NCBI RefSeq assembly: GCF_937898475.1
Contig: NZ_CALEJS010000042.1
Coordinates: 268,974 to 332,973, forward strand
DNA length: 64,000 nucleotides
DNA from: an uncultured Chitinophaga sp.
Lineage (GTDB): Bacteria > Bacteroidota > Bacteroidia > Chitinophagales > Chitinophagaceae
Direction of reading: 5' to 3'
Shown here: piece by piece, positions 17,929 to 26,460 of the stretch
How positions within the stretch are numbered: position 1 is the stretch's first letter
Layout: every line of letters starts with the position of its first letter
The notes under the pieces: generated by a model
The model's input: the letters and a program-made list of their open reading frames with translations, nothing else
The model's database searches: none
Told to the model about the DNA's origin: nothing
Program-made: the position numbers and the translations under genes

Positions 17929-18426
17929 TTAATTAATATATGGCAGTAACTGGTCCAGTTTTGCGGAGCCTTCAAATCCTTTCACCAGCGTTTGTTTCTT
18001 ATTGTACACATAGAGGCCCGGGAAATAGTGCATGTTATAGAAGTACATGATCTGGCGGGTGGGTTCGCTGGCCATGATAATGTTCGGATAGTTTTTGATC
18101 TTATACTGCTCATAGTACGCTTTCATCTGGTCTGGCTTGAAAGGCGTGATCATCAGGATCTGTGTTTTTTTGAACTTATCCATGTTCTTCAGCATTTCTT
18201 CTGTCAGCTGTTTGCAGTGATCGCATTCCACGCTGAAAATGAAGACCAGGGTAGGCACATTCTTCCGGAGATCGTTTTTGGTGATAATATGCCCGTCGGG
18301 CAGGGTGAGTGGAAAAGCCGGTATTACCTTGTACTGCAGGTAAGGTGCTTCGGTGGGCGTGTTGCTTTTTTGCGCCTGTGTAAGAAAAGGGAGGGCACAT
18401 AAGCATAACAGCATCAGGTATCGCAT
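17929..18426 (-). CDS. Exported thioredoxin-like protein
   Basis: A 165-residue protein with a signal peptide (about 1-18, ending LTQAQ) and a thioredoxin-fold domain. The redox motif CDHC is at 68-71 after the strand TLVFIFSVE. A later YFPGLYVYNKK segment resembles the cis-Pro region. It is a TlpA/redoxin-like periplasmic thiol protein; oxidase or reductase activity is not distinguishable. The C-terminal KGFEGSAKLDQLLPYI fits the fold. Its gene precedes mdh on the same strand, with no terminator visible between them. Confidence 0.8.
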   Translation of the reverse strand: MRYLMLLCLCALPFLTQAQKSNTPTEAPYLQYKVIPAFPLTLPDGHIITKNDLRKNVPTLVFIFSVECDHCKQLTEEMLKNMDKFKKTQILMITPFKPDQMKAYYEQYKIKNYPNIIMASEPTRQIMYFYNMHYFPGLYVYNKKQTLVKGFEGSAKLDQLLPYIN

Positions 18427-18650
18427 GATTCGTCTGTTTTAATCAATAAGGGCTAAATTTAGTACAGAACGGCTTGAATGACACCGGCAAATTGATTTTT
18501 TTCCAAAAAAATTACTAGATTACCTGTCCTTACATTATGTTTGCATTCCTAAAAAAAATAATAGGTACCGCTCCCGGAATATATTAGAATTTAATTAATT
18601 CATAGGTAGCCGTACTATTAAGGATTTCGCAAGGATTTCTGAGAATGATT

Positions 18651-18658
18651 TACTTTTG
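18651..18658 (+). promoter_or_regulatory. -7 box of the efp-accBC operon
   Basis: TACTTTTG matches TAnnTTTG and lies 44 nt before the efp ATG, giving a leader of about 40 nt. Confidence 0.55.
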
Positions 18659-18702
18659 CAGTCCTAATCTCATTTTTAAACCTAAAATCAGTATCCTATT
18701 TT

Positions 18703-19269
18703 ATGGCTACCACTGCAGATATCAGAACAGGATTGATCATAAAGCTGGACAACAGCTTATATTCTGTTGTAGAGTTTGGTCAGAACAAAACTGCCCGTGC
18801 TGCCGCCAAAGTTTGGGCTAAATTGAAAGGTGTTGACAATGCACGTTCTATAGAGCATACCTGGAACTCCGGCGATACCATTTTCCCTGTTCGTGTTGAA
18901 AAGAAAGCGTTTCAGTACCTGTACCAGGACGACAGTGGTTATAATTTCATGGATAAGGAAACCTTTGAGCAGATCGCTTTGCCTGAGACGATGGTAGATG
19001 CGCCCCAGTTCCTGAAAGAAGGCGAAGAGGTGTTTGTATCTATCAATACGGAAACCGAACAGCCCATGAGCGTGGAGCTGCCTGACAAGATCGTTGTAAA
19101 AATCACCTATTCCGAGCCTGGCATGAAGGGCGATACCGCTACCCGTACCTTAAAACCTGCCACCATTGAAACCGGCGCTACAGTAATGGTGCCTTTGTTC
19201 GTAAATGAAGGGGAGTCTATCAGAGTGAACACAAAGACCGGTGAATACATCGAAAGAGTTAAAGAATAG
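18703..19269 (+). CDS. efp: Elongation factor P, arginine-type
   Basis: A 188-residue EF-P, which enters the ribosomal E site and promotes peptide bond formation at proline stretches. Three beta-barrel domains are complete, ending TKTGEYIERVKE. The domain I loop reads FGQNKTARAAAKVWAKL. Aligned with E. coli (KPGKGQAF) the modified Lys34 position is Arg32 here. It matches the Pseudomonas-type loop KSGRNAA, in which the arginine is rhamnosylated by EarP. No earP, epmA or epmB is in the window. accB follows 52 nt downstream, so the three genes probably form one operon. Confidence 0.95.
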   Translation: MATTADIRTGLIIKLDNSLYSVVEFGQNKTARAAAKVWAKLKGVDNARSIEHTWNSGDTIFPVRVEKKAFQYLYQDDSGYNFMDKETFEQIALPETMVDAPQFLKEGEEVFVSINTETEQPMSVELPDKIVVKITYSEPGMKGDTATRTLKPATIETGATVMVPLFVNEGESIRVNTKTGEYIERVKE

Positions 19270-19321
19270 AATAATCCATACTAAACACTAACGAACATTT
19301 CAAAAACCAAAAACTGTCTAC

Positions 19322-19804
19322 ATGGATTTTAAACAGATTCAGGAGCTGGTAAAGATGGTCAACAAGTCCAACATCAGTGAACTGAGCATAGAGGAAGACA
19401 AGTTTAAGATTACTATAAAGCAAAAGGATAACGAGGTTCAACAAGTGATAGCGGTGCCCGCCGCCACACCCGTACAGGCAGTTGCACCGGTAGCAGCAGC
19501 TCCTGTTGCAGCCGCAGCTGCGCCTGCTACTCCTGCAGCCGCCCCGGCCGCAGCCAAAGCAGATAACCTTGTTACTATCAAATCTCCCATGATCGGTACC
19601 TTCTACCGCAGCCCGGGCCCTGACAAGCCAGCTTTTGTAGGCGTAGGAGACGATGTTGCCCCCGGCAAGGTGGTATGCATCATCGAAGCCATGAAACTGT
19701 TCAATGAGATCGAGAGCGAAGTTAGCGGCAAGATCGTAAAAGTGCTGGTTGATGACGCCTCCCCGGTTGAATATGATCAGCCTTTGTTTTTAGTAGAACC
19801 ATAA
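19322..19804 (+). CDS. accB: Biotin carboxyl carrier protein of acetyl-CoA carboxylase
   Basis: A 160-residue carrier of the biotin that AccC carboxylates in the first committed step of fatty acid synthesis. The N-terminal part starts MDFKQIQELVKMV. A flexible Ala/Pro-rich linker follows at about 45-78. The biotinyl domain at 82-158 contains the attachment Lys125 in EAMKL. It lies 8 nt upstream of accC and is clearly co-transcribed with it. Confidence 0.97.
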   Translation: MDFKQIQELVKMVNKSNISELSIEEDKFKITIKQKDNEVQQVIAVPAATPVQAVAPVAAAPVAAAAAPATPAAAPAAAKADNLVTIKSPMIGTFYRSPGPDKPAFVGVGDDVAPGKVVCIIEAMKLFNEIESEVSGKIVKVLVDDASPVEYDQPLFLVEP

Positions 19805-19812
19805 AAGAAACA

Positions 19813-21150
19813 ATGTTTAAAAAAATACTGATCGCCAATCGTGGAGAGATAGCCCTGCGTATCATACGCACCTGTAAAGAGATGGGCATCAAAACGGTGG
19901 CTGTATATTCTACTGCGGATAAAGACAGCCTGCATGTAAAATTTGCCGACGAGGCAGTTTGCATCGGCAAACCGCAGAGCTCAGAATCCTACCTGAATAT
20001 TCCTCACCTCATGGCTGCTGCTGAGATCACCAATGCAGACGCCATCCATCCCGGTTACGGTTTCCTCGCAGAGAATGCACGCTTCGCTGAGATATGCGGA
20101 GAGCATGGCATCAAATTTATTGGCCCCACCCCGGAAATGATCCGGAAAATGGGCGATAAAATGACCGCCAAAGAAACCATGATAGCTGCCGGTGTACCGG
20201 TTATTCCCGGTTCCGAGGGTTTGCTGGAAAGCCTGGACCAGGCCAAGCAACTGGCCAGGGAAATGGGCCTGCCCGTGATACTCAAAGCTACCGCCGGCGG
20301 CGGTGGTAAGGGTATGCGCGTAGTGTGGGAGGAAAAGGAGCTGGAGAATGCCTATAACATGGCCAAAACTGAAGCCCGCGCCGCTTTCAATAACGATGGT
20401 ATCTACATGGAGAAATTCGTGGAAGAGCCCCGTCACATTGAGATCCAGGTAGCTGGCGACCAATACGGCAAGGTGTGTCACCTGAGCGAAAGAGACTGCT
20501 CCATCCAGCGTCGTCACCAGAAGCTGGTAGAAGAATCTCCTTCTCCCTTCATGACGCCTGAATTGCGCGAAAAAATGGGTGAAGCCGCCATCAAGGCTGC
20601 TGCAGCCATCAATTACGAAAGCGTGGGCACCATCGAGTTCCTGGTTGACAAACACCGCAACTTCTACTTCATGGAAATGAATACCCGTATCCAGGTGGAG
20701 CACGGTGTAACAGAAGAGGTGATCAATTTTGACCTTATCAAGGAACAGATCAAAATAGCCGCCGGTATCCCTATCTCAGGAAAGAACTATACGCCACAGA
20801 TGCATGCCATCGAATGCCGTATCAATGCGGAAGATCCGTACAACGACTTCCGTCCTTCCCCGGGTAAGATCACTGTATTGCATATACCCGGCGGCCATGG
20901 TGTACGTGTGGATTCCCATATCTATGCCGGTTATGTGATCCCTCCCTACTACGACAGTATGGTGGCCAAGATCATTACCATTGCGCAGACCAGGGAGGAA
21001 GCCATCAACACCATGGAACGCGCATTGAGCGAATTCGTGATCGAAGGCGTGAAAACCACCATTCCATTCCATCAGCAGCTGATGCGTAATGAGGACTTCC
21101 GTAAAGGAAACTTCACCACCAAGTTCACAGAAAGCTTTAAGCTGGTGTAA
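19813..21150 (+). CDS. accC: Biotin carboxylase subunit of acetyl-CoA carboxylase
   Basis: A 445-residue ATP-grasp biotin carboxylase. The N-terminus MFKKILIANRGEIALRI is diagnostic. The glycine-rich ATP loop ATAGGGGKGMR lies near residue 160. The metal site and catalytic segments EMNTRIQVEHGVTE and RINAEDPYNDF are intact. It forms the acetyl-CoA carboxylase core with AccB; the carboxyltransferase genes are not in the window. The stop is followed by a 217-bp heptanucleotide array in the 3' untranslated region, then a terminator. Confidence 0.97.
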   Translation: MFKKILIANRGEIALRIIRTCKEMGIKTVAVYSTADKDSLHVKFADEAVCIGKPQSSESYLNIPHLMAAAEITNADAIHPGYGFLAENARFAEICGEHGIKFIGPTPEMIRKMGDKMTAKETMIAAGVPVIPGSEGLLESLDQAKQLAREMGLPVILKATAGGGGKGMRVVWEEKELENAYNMAKTEARAAFNNDGIYMEKFVEEPRHIEIQVAGDQYGKVCHLSERDCSIQRRHQKLVEESPSPFMTPELREKMGEAAIKAAAAINYESVGTIEFLVDKHRNFYFMEMNTRIQVEHGVTEEVINFDLIKEQIKIAAGIPISGKNYTPQMHAIECRINAEDPYNDFRPSPGKITVLHIPGGHGVRVDSHIYAGYVIPPYYDSMVAKIITIAQTREEAINTMERALSEFVIEGVKTTIPFHQQLMRNEDFRKGNFTTKFTESFKLV

Positions 21151-21208
21151 GCAGGGTAAGATCGCTTGCCAGACAAGGGATCTTCGCCGCCAGCCGACAA
21201 AAATCTGC

Positions 21209-21425
21209 GTCAGATCGAAGGTATTCGATGAAAGACAACAGATGTGTCATGTAAGCTGACAGATGTACCGTGACAGATCGAAGGTGTTCGATGAAAGACA
21301 GCAGATGTGTCATGTAAGCTGACAGATGTACCGTGACAGATCAAAGGTATTCGATGTAAGATAACAGATACGGCGTGCAAGCTGACAGATGTTACGTGCA
21401 AGCTGACAGATGTGCGTTGTAAGCA
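21209..21425 (+). repeat. Heptanucleotide array, GACAGAT family (31 units)
   Basis: 217 bp divide exactly into 31 consecutive 7-mers such as GACAGAT, GTAAGCT, GTGTCAT, CGAAGGT and GAAAGAC. Nine units form a 63-bp higher-order repeat, seen nearly twice in full (21209-21271 and 21272-21334) and then in degenerate form. The CAGAT core recurs at intervals of 14, 21 or 28 nt. It lies in the 3' untranslated region of accC, upstream of the terminator. It is not CRISPR: there are no unique spacers. Confidence 0.9.
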
Positions 21426-21438
21426 AATAGAAATTCAG

Positions 21439-21468
21439 CTCCGGGCAGCATTCCTGCCCGGAGTTTTT
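21439..21468 (+). terminator. Intrinsic terminator of the efp-accBC operon
   Basis: CTCCGGGCAG/CTGCCCGGAG (10 bp, loop CATTC) followed by five T residues and ATTTT. Confidence 0.93.
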
Positions 21469-21471
21469 ATT

Positions 21472-23214
21472 TTACTCCGCTTTGATCACAGCGGTACGCT
21501 TGCCAATGCCGTTCTCGTTGAAGGCTTCTATGCAGAAGTAGTAAGGTTTGCCTTTATCCATCGCCCTGAAATAATACTCATTGGCGCCATATACCATTAC
21601 GCTGGTATACAGTTTATCGGGCGCTATCCCGCTGTAAATGGTATAGCCTGTGGCGTTATCCACCGTTTTCCATTTAAGCCAGGCATTGCGGCGCTCACTG
21701 TCGCCGCGCAGGGCTATGAATTCCCGCACGGTATCGGGTTTTTGTCCTTTACCGTAACCAAATACCCGCAGGCCGCTGATAGCAAATTTGCCGGTGGGCA
21801 TGTGGATGTTCTCCAGCCTGATATAACGGGCCTTCACCGGTGTTGATAAAGCAATATAATCATGCGGCACATCGGTATGGTTGCGGCTTTTATCGGTGAG
21901 CAGCTGCCATTTTTTACCATCAACAGAGCTGTAGAGCTTATACTGGTGGTACAGCCCTGGCTGTTTGCCCATGATGGTAGCATCCTGGTCTGCATAGTTG
22001 ATCTGGATGGCGTGAACCGTGCTAAGGGCGCCCAGGTCTGACTGCAGCCATTCGCCTTTATTGTCGGTAGCGGCACACCAGTAGGTCTTGATATCCTCAT
22101 CTACCGCCTGGTTGGCCGTATAGCCGCCATAGGTAGATGATACCTGTACCGGTTTGTTGTAATTGAGCAGCATCCAGCCGGTGAACAGGCTGTTGGAAGG
22201 GTCTGCAGCGGCGTCGGGCATATAATGGGGATAGTCGCCGTAGGCCGTGTTGCAGAAAAGTAAATCATCCTTGTCAAAACCAGCGGGCCAGATGCCTATA
22301 CGGCGTTCAAAATTATTCTTCACGCAGATGGCTACGGTGGAGACATGCCACCAGTTGCCATATTTATCCTGGTAAGTAGCCCCATGACCGGCTCCCTTGG
22401 CAAAGCCGCCGGGTTTGTAGGAGAAGGGGTTGTGCGCCTGGTAGGTGAATGGTCCCAGCGGATGATCACTTACGTATACACCGTCTGCATACCCGCTGAA
22501 CTCCGTGCCGGGGGCGCCGTACTGCAGGTAATATTTGCCGTTGTGCTTATTTACCCAGGCGCCTTCCATGAAGGGAGCCAGGAAAGTATTATCGTTCGCT
22601 TCACCGAATCGCTCCCAGCCGTGAATATCGTCATGCAGGCGGATCAGGTCCTTTCTTTCGCCGATGGGCTGCAGTGTTTTACGGTCCACTTCACGGCCGT
22701 AAATGGGATAGGTATTGCTGGAGCCGTGGTAGAGGTACAGGCGGCCGTCGTCATCAGCAAAAAAGGCGGGATCCCAGGCGCCGGCTTTGAAGGAGTCTAC
22801 TGCTTCCTTCCAGGTATCGGTGCGGGGATGCTGGCTCATCCACAGGGGGAAGTTGGTGGTATAGGTAGAGCCGATCACCAGCAGTGTATCGCCCAGCACC
22901 ACGGTAGCCGGAGCGCAGAGTTCATCGTATACATGGTGCCAGGGCTTCAGGAACTTGCGGGGTACAAATGTCCATTGCAGCATATCACTACTCCACCAGT
23001 AGCCCCACTGGTTGGTGGAAAAGAGGTAATAGTCGCCTTTGAACAAGGTGATCACCGGGTCTGCCGTAGCCCGGTGTTTACCCTGGGTGGTAAAGTTGGG
23101 AATGGGGCAGAAGCCGTAGTCTATATTAATAGGATTACAGTAAGTTCTTTGCTGGGCCCCGGCGGCGTAGCAGTAAATAAACAGGAGCACAAGCAGCACT
23201 AATCTTTTTCTCAT
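21472..23214 (-). CDS. Secreted glycoside hydrolase family 43 protein with F5/8 type C domain
   Basis: A 580-residue secreted polysaccharide-degrading enzyme. A signal peptide covers about 1-20. The GH43 five-bladed propeller (about 25-330) shows the three acidic residues expected: Asp52 (TADPVI), Asp148 (AWDPAFF) and Glu217 (FMEGAWV). A discoidin-like F5/8 type C carbohydrate-binding domain lies at about 345-485, and a fibronectin type III-like region at about 490-578. No type IX sorting domain is seen at the C-terminus. Arabinan or xylan is the usual target; the substrate is not determinable. No SusC/D pair is nearby. Confidence 0.9.
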   Translation of the reverse strand: MRKRLVLLVLLFIYCYAAGAQQRTYCNPINIDYGFCPIPNFTTQGKHRATADPVITLFKGDYYLFSTNQWGYWWSSDMLQWTFVPRKFLKPWHHVYDELCAPATVVLGDTLLVIGSTYTTNFPLWMSQHPRTDTWKEAVDSFKAGAWDPAFFADDDGRLYLYHGSSNTYPIYGREVDRKTLQPIGERKDLIRLHDDIHGWERFGEANDNTFLAPFMEGAWVNKHNGKYYLQYGAPGTEFSGYADGVYVSDHPLGPFTYQAHNPFSYKPGGFAKGAGHGATYQDKYGNWWHVSTVAICVKNNFERRIGIWPAGFDKDDLLFCNTAYGDYPHYMPDAAADPSNSLFTGWMLLNYNKPVQVSSTYGGYTANQAVDEDIKTYWCAATDNKGEWLQSDLGALSTVHAIQINYADQDATIMGKQPGLYHQYKLYSSVDGKKWQLLTDKSRNHTDVPHDYIALSTPVKARYIRLENIHMPTGKFAISGLRVFGYGKGQKPDTVREFIALRGDSERRNAWLKWKTVDNATGYTIYSGIAPDKLYTSVMVYGANEYYFRAMDKGKPYYFCIEAFNENGIGKRTAVIKAE

Positions 23215-23254
23215 GACGTAATGTTTTTGTACCGGTGGGTGAGAAGATAAAAGT

Positions 23255-23287
23255 AAAAAAAATCCCGCTCACCGGAAGATGAGCGGG
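23255..23287 (-). terminator. Intrinsic terminator after the small secreted protein gene
   Basis: Minus strand: CCCGCTCA/TGAGCGGG (8 bp, 8-nt loop) followed by ATTTTTTTT. Confidence 0.9.
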
Positions 23288-23345
23288 GACTTGCTTTACT
23301 TTAACCTAATTGTTCTTATTTGAAATAGCCATGACGTATCTTGAA

Positions 23346-23795
23346 TCAGTTCTTACCGGGCGTTGTTCTGCCGGGTAACTGACGGTCTTCCATCCTCTTC
23401 AGTGCTCTCAGCCGTTCCAGGCGTTTGGCGTTCCATTGCACGTATTGCTGGTATTGATTTGCTGTGAGTAACGCTTTTATATGTTGCTCATGGTCCTGTT
23501 GCGCTTTGGTCAACAGTTCCTGTTTTTGTGCAGGGGTAAGTGTGTTATGCTGCAGTATCTCCCTGGTGCTGCTTTCGAGGGCTGTGTTCAGGGTTTGCCA
23601 TTGCTGACTTTGTTTATCTGTTAACGCAAGTTCCGCTTTGATTATTTTCCATTGCTTGTTTTGATTAGCGGAATGACGGCTATGTGCTGCAGACAAGTCA
23701 GCTGGCGGACGGGCGCCTGCAGCATCCTGTGCCCGGGTGATCCCGGCCATCATTAGCAGGAGCAACAGGATGGTTATTGGTTGCGCAAACAGCAT
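23346..23795 (-). CDS. Small secreted helical protein, Spy/CpxP-like
   Basis: A 149-residue exported protein with a signal peptide (about 1-22, ending TRAQ). A charged, helical body follows. The pattern LALTDKQSQQWQTLN and LTPAQKQELL repeats an LT-x-x-Q-like motif, as in Spy/CpxP-type periplasmic proteins. Assignment to that family is tentative, since the match is short. The C-terminus is basic (RLERLRALKRMEDRQLPGR). A periplasmic role is inferred. It has its own terminator. Confidence 0.65.
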   Translation of the reverse strand: MLFAQPITILLLLLMMAGITRAQDAAGARPPADLSAAHSRHSANQNKQWKIIKAELALTDKQSQQWQTLNTALESSTREILQHNTLTPAQKQELLTKAQQDHEQHIKALLTANQYQQYVQWNAKRLERLRALKRMEDRQLPGRTTPGKN

Positions 23796-23854
23796 AACGG
23801 TTGTATAGACGGGGCAGGGGAGGAAAAGTTTAACGGGGACAGCGATACTTTATA

Positions 23855-23887
23855 AAAAGAAAAAGCCCACGGTGAAAACCGCGGGCT
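23855..23887 (-). terminator. Intrinsic terminator after glnN
   Basis: Minus strand: AGCCCGCGG/CCGTGGGCT (9 bp with one mismatch) followed by TTTTTCTTTTT. Confidence 0.88.
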
Positions 23888-23915
23888 AATCATACACCAA
23901 AACAATCTTACGGTT

Positions 23916-26111
23916 TTATCGCAAGAAAAGCAGCTCTCTGTACTTGGGGAGACCCCATTTTTTGTCATCCACCAGGAACTCCAGTTTGTCGGAGTGGTAA
24001 CGGATCACATCAAAGTACGGCTTAATTTTTTCACAATATTCTATAGCCTTCTGACGGCTGTCAGTCAGCTTGTTTACCACTTTGCGTGCTTCAATCATAG
24101 CCTGTACATTCTCACTGATGACATTAATATGTTCAGCTATTTTACCAGCTATTTGTTTTTGCGCTTTAACTGCCTCTTCACCTAAGCCGATCTCTTTCAG
24201 GCCGCGGATGTTCTCGATCAGGGTGTTCTGATAGCTGATGGCAGCCGGCAGGATGGTGTTGGTAGCCAGGTCGCCGATCACGCGGGCTTCGATCTGTACT
24301 CTCTTCACATAATCTTCCAGCAGGATTTCGTGGCGGGCATGCAGTTCTTTTTCATTGTAAACACCAGTCTCGGTAAAGAGCTTGGCAGCTTTGGGCGTCA
24401 CCAGGGCGTCCAGTGCATGCGGTGTGGTTTTAACGTTGGGCAGGCCTCTTTTCTCTGCTTCTTTTTCCCATTCTTCGCTGTAGCCGTCGCCTTCGAATAA
24501 AACTTTTTCCGAATCTACAATATATTTCCGAAGAGTTTGCATGATGGCAATCTCTTTTTTCTCGCCTTTCTCGATCAGGGAATCAACGTCTTTCTTGAAT
24601 GTAGACAGTGTTTGCGCCATGATGGTGTTGAGGATGGTCATGGCAGAAGCACAGTTTGCAGAAGAACCTACGGCGCGGAACTCGAACTTGTTGCCGGTGA
24701 AAGCAAAGGGAGAAGTACGGTTACGGTCGGTATTGTCCAGCAGCAGTTCAGGAATATGACGGTGCAGATCCAGTTTCAGGATGGCTTCGTCCTGCTCGTC
24801 AAACTTGTTGTTTACGCGGGTTTTCACTTCCTGTAAAACTTCGAACAGGTATTTACCTACGAATACGGAAATGATAGCCGGGGGAGCTTCGTTGGCGCCC
24901 AGACGGAAATCGTTGCTGGCAGAAGCGATGGAAGCTCTCAGCAGGTCAGCATAATCATGTACCGCCTTGATGGTGTTCACAAAGAAAGTGAGGAACATCA
25001 GGTTGGTCTTCGGCGTTTTGCCGGGAGCCAGCAGGTTTACACCGGTATCGGTGGCCATGCTCCAGTTGTTGTGCTTACCGGAACCATTGATGCCTGCAAA
25101 AGGTTTCTCGTGCAGCAGCACTCTCAGTTTATGACGCTTGGCCACTTTGCTCATAACGTCCATCAGCAGGGAGTTGTGGTCTACTGCGATGTTCACTTCT
25201 TCAAAGATGGGAGCGCATTCGAACTGGGAAGGAGCCACCTCGTTGTGACGGGTCCTTAAAGGAATACCCAGTTTGTAAGATTCTTCTTCGAAATCGCGCA
25301 TGAAAGCGTAGGCGCGTTCGGGTATGGAACCAAAGTAGTGGTCTTCCAGCTGCTGGCCTTTGGAAGGTGCGTGACCAACAACGGTACGGCCGCACATTAC
25401 CAGGTCAGGACGGGCGTTAGCCAGGCTCTCATCCACCAGGAAGTATTCCTGCTCCCAACCCAGGGTGGCAGTTACTTTGGTTACGTTCTTGTCGAAGTAG
25501 TTACATACGTCTACAGCGGCTTTATCCAGTACAGAGATCGCTTTCAGCAGCGGAGCTTTGTAGTCCAGTGATTCACCGGTGTAGGATACAAATATGGTAG
25601 GGATACAGAGTGTTTTACCATAACCCTGTTCCATAATAAATGCGGGAGAGGAGGGATCCCATGCAGTATAACCGCGCGCTTCGAAAGTAGCGCGGAGACC
25701 GCCGCTGGGGAAGCTGGAAGCATCAGGCTCCTGTTGTACCAGCGCATCACCGTCAAAAGTTTCGATAGCAGAACCATCGCTCTTAATGGTGAAGAAAGAA
25801 TCGTGTTTTTCAGCAGTAGTACCGGTCAGGGGCTGGAACCAGTGGGTAAAGTGGGTTACACCTTTTTTCATTGCCCATTGTTTCATACCCGCAGCGATCT
25901 GCTCTGCCATCTTACGTTCGATCTTGGATCCGGTTTTGATGGAATTCATTAAGCTCTTGTAAGCTTCGTCACTCAGATTTTCGCGTAGAACTTTGCCCGT
26001 GAAAACATTGCTGCCGAACACCTCAGTGATTTTGCCGTTCAGCTGCTCGGGCTTGATTTTTAGATCAACGCCGGCTAGACCTTCCAGCGCCGTGAAACGT
26101 AAAGATTGCAT
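23916..26111 (-). CDS. glnN: Glutamine synthetase type III
   Basis: A 731-residue class III glutamine synthetase, the large form typical of Bacteroidota, which assimilates ammonia into glutamine. Motifs visible are GWEQEYFLVDE (metal-binding Glu), the NEVAPSQFE segment, GINGSGKHNNWSM (the ATP/glutamate region) and the NRTSPFAFTGNKFEFRAVGSS block. The class-specific C-terminal helical extension runs from about 560. No PII or GlnK gene is adjacent. It is divergent from purL across a 350-nt region. Confidence 0.96.
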   Translation of the reverse strand: MQSLRFTALEGLAGVDLKIKPEQLNGKITEVFGSNVFTGKVLRENLSDEAYKSLMNSIKTGSKIERKMAEQIAAGMKQWAMKKGVTHFTHWFQPLTGTTAEKHDSFFTIKSDGSAIETFDGDALVQQEPDASSFPSGGLRATFEARGYTAWDPSSPAFIMEQGYGKTLCIPTIFVSYTGESLDYKAPLLKAISVLDKAAVDVCNYFDKNVTKVTATLGWEQEYFLVDESLANARPDLVMCGRTVVGHAPSKGQQLEDHYFGSIPERAYAFMRDFEEESYKLGIPLRTRHNEVAPSQFECAPIFEEVNIAVDHNSLLMDVMSKVAKRHKLRVLLHEKPFAGINGSGKHNNWSMATDTGVNLLAPGKTPKTNLMFLTFFVNTIKAVHDYADLLRASIASASNDFRLGANEAPPAIISVFVGKYLFEVLQEVKTRVNNKFDEQDEAILKLDLHRHIPELLLDNTDRNRTSPFAFTGNKFEFRAVGSSANCASAMTILNTIMAQTLSTFKKDVDSLIEKGEKKEIAIMQTLRKYIVDSEKVLFEGDGYSEEWEKEAEKRGLPNVKTTPHALDALVTPKAAKLFTETGVYNEKELHARHEILLEDYVKRVQIEARVIGDLATNTILPAAISYQNTLIENIRGLKEIGLGEEAVKAQKQIAGKIAEHINVISENVQAMIEARKVVNKLTDSRQKAIEYCEKIKPYFDVIRYHSDKLEFLVDDKKWGLPKYRELLFLR

Positions 26112-26460
26112 GCTGTAATTGATTTTTATACTAAGTAAAGTGATTTTAACACAAAAAAACGTTCATTACGTAAGATAAACAAGAAGTTTATTCGTTTTTG
26201 CTAAAAAATTACATTTTAGCACCAAAAATCAGATATTTTTTGATTTTTGACCAAAAAAAATGGATGAGGGCGTTTTAAAACTGACATATTAAAAAAATAA
26301 TCATATAGAAGGAGATGGTAGTTTTTGTAAATGGGGTGGGTGGCTACGTAGGTAGTAGGAGCGACCTCCGCACCGCCGACTCCCCCACTTGTCAATTGCC
26401 GGAAAATTAGGTAGGTTTGCACTTCTTTCTTACTCTTGTGTATATATATACTTTACATAC
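26112..26460. other. Divergent regulatory region between glnN and purL
   Basis: No gene. The glnN side (26112-26300) is very AT-rich with poly-A tracts. The purL side contains a G/C-rich stretch and the purL promoter at 26412-26419. I could not find a clean TAnnTTTG box for glnN. A short minus-strand frame in this stretch lacks any protein-like character. Confidence 0.5.
26412..26419 (+). promoter_or_regulatory. -7 box of purL
   Basis: TAGGTTTG matches TAnnTTTG. A TTG lies 20 nt upstream (26389-26391). Transcription from here supports ATG 26461 rather than the upstream TTG 26389. Confidence 0.6.

Noticed and set aside
21210..21401. A 63-codon minus-strand frame encoding a repetitive peptide
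   Set aside because: It is the translation of the heptanucleotide array (21 nt = 7 codons), with no start context or conserved domain.
21209..21425. Possible CRISPR array
   Set aside because: Units are only 7 bp, degenerate and contiguous. There are no unique spacers and no cas genes.
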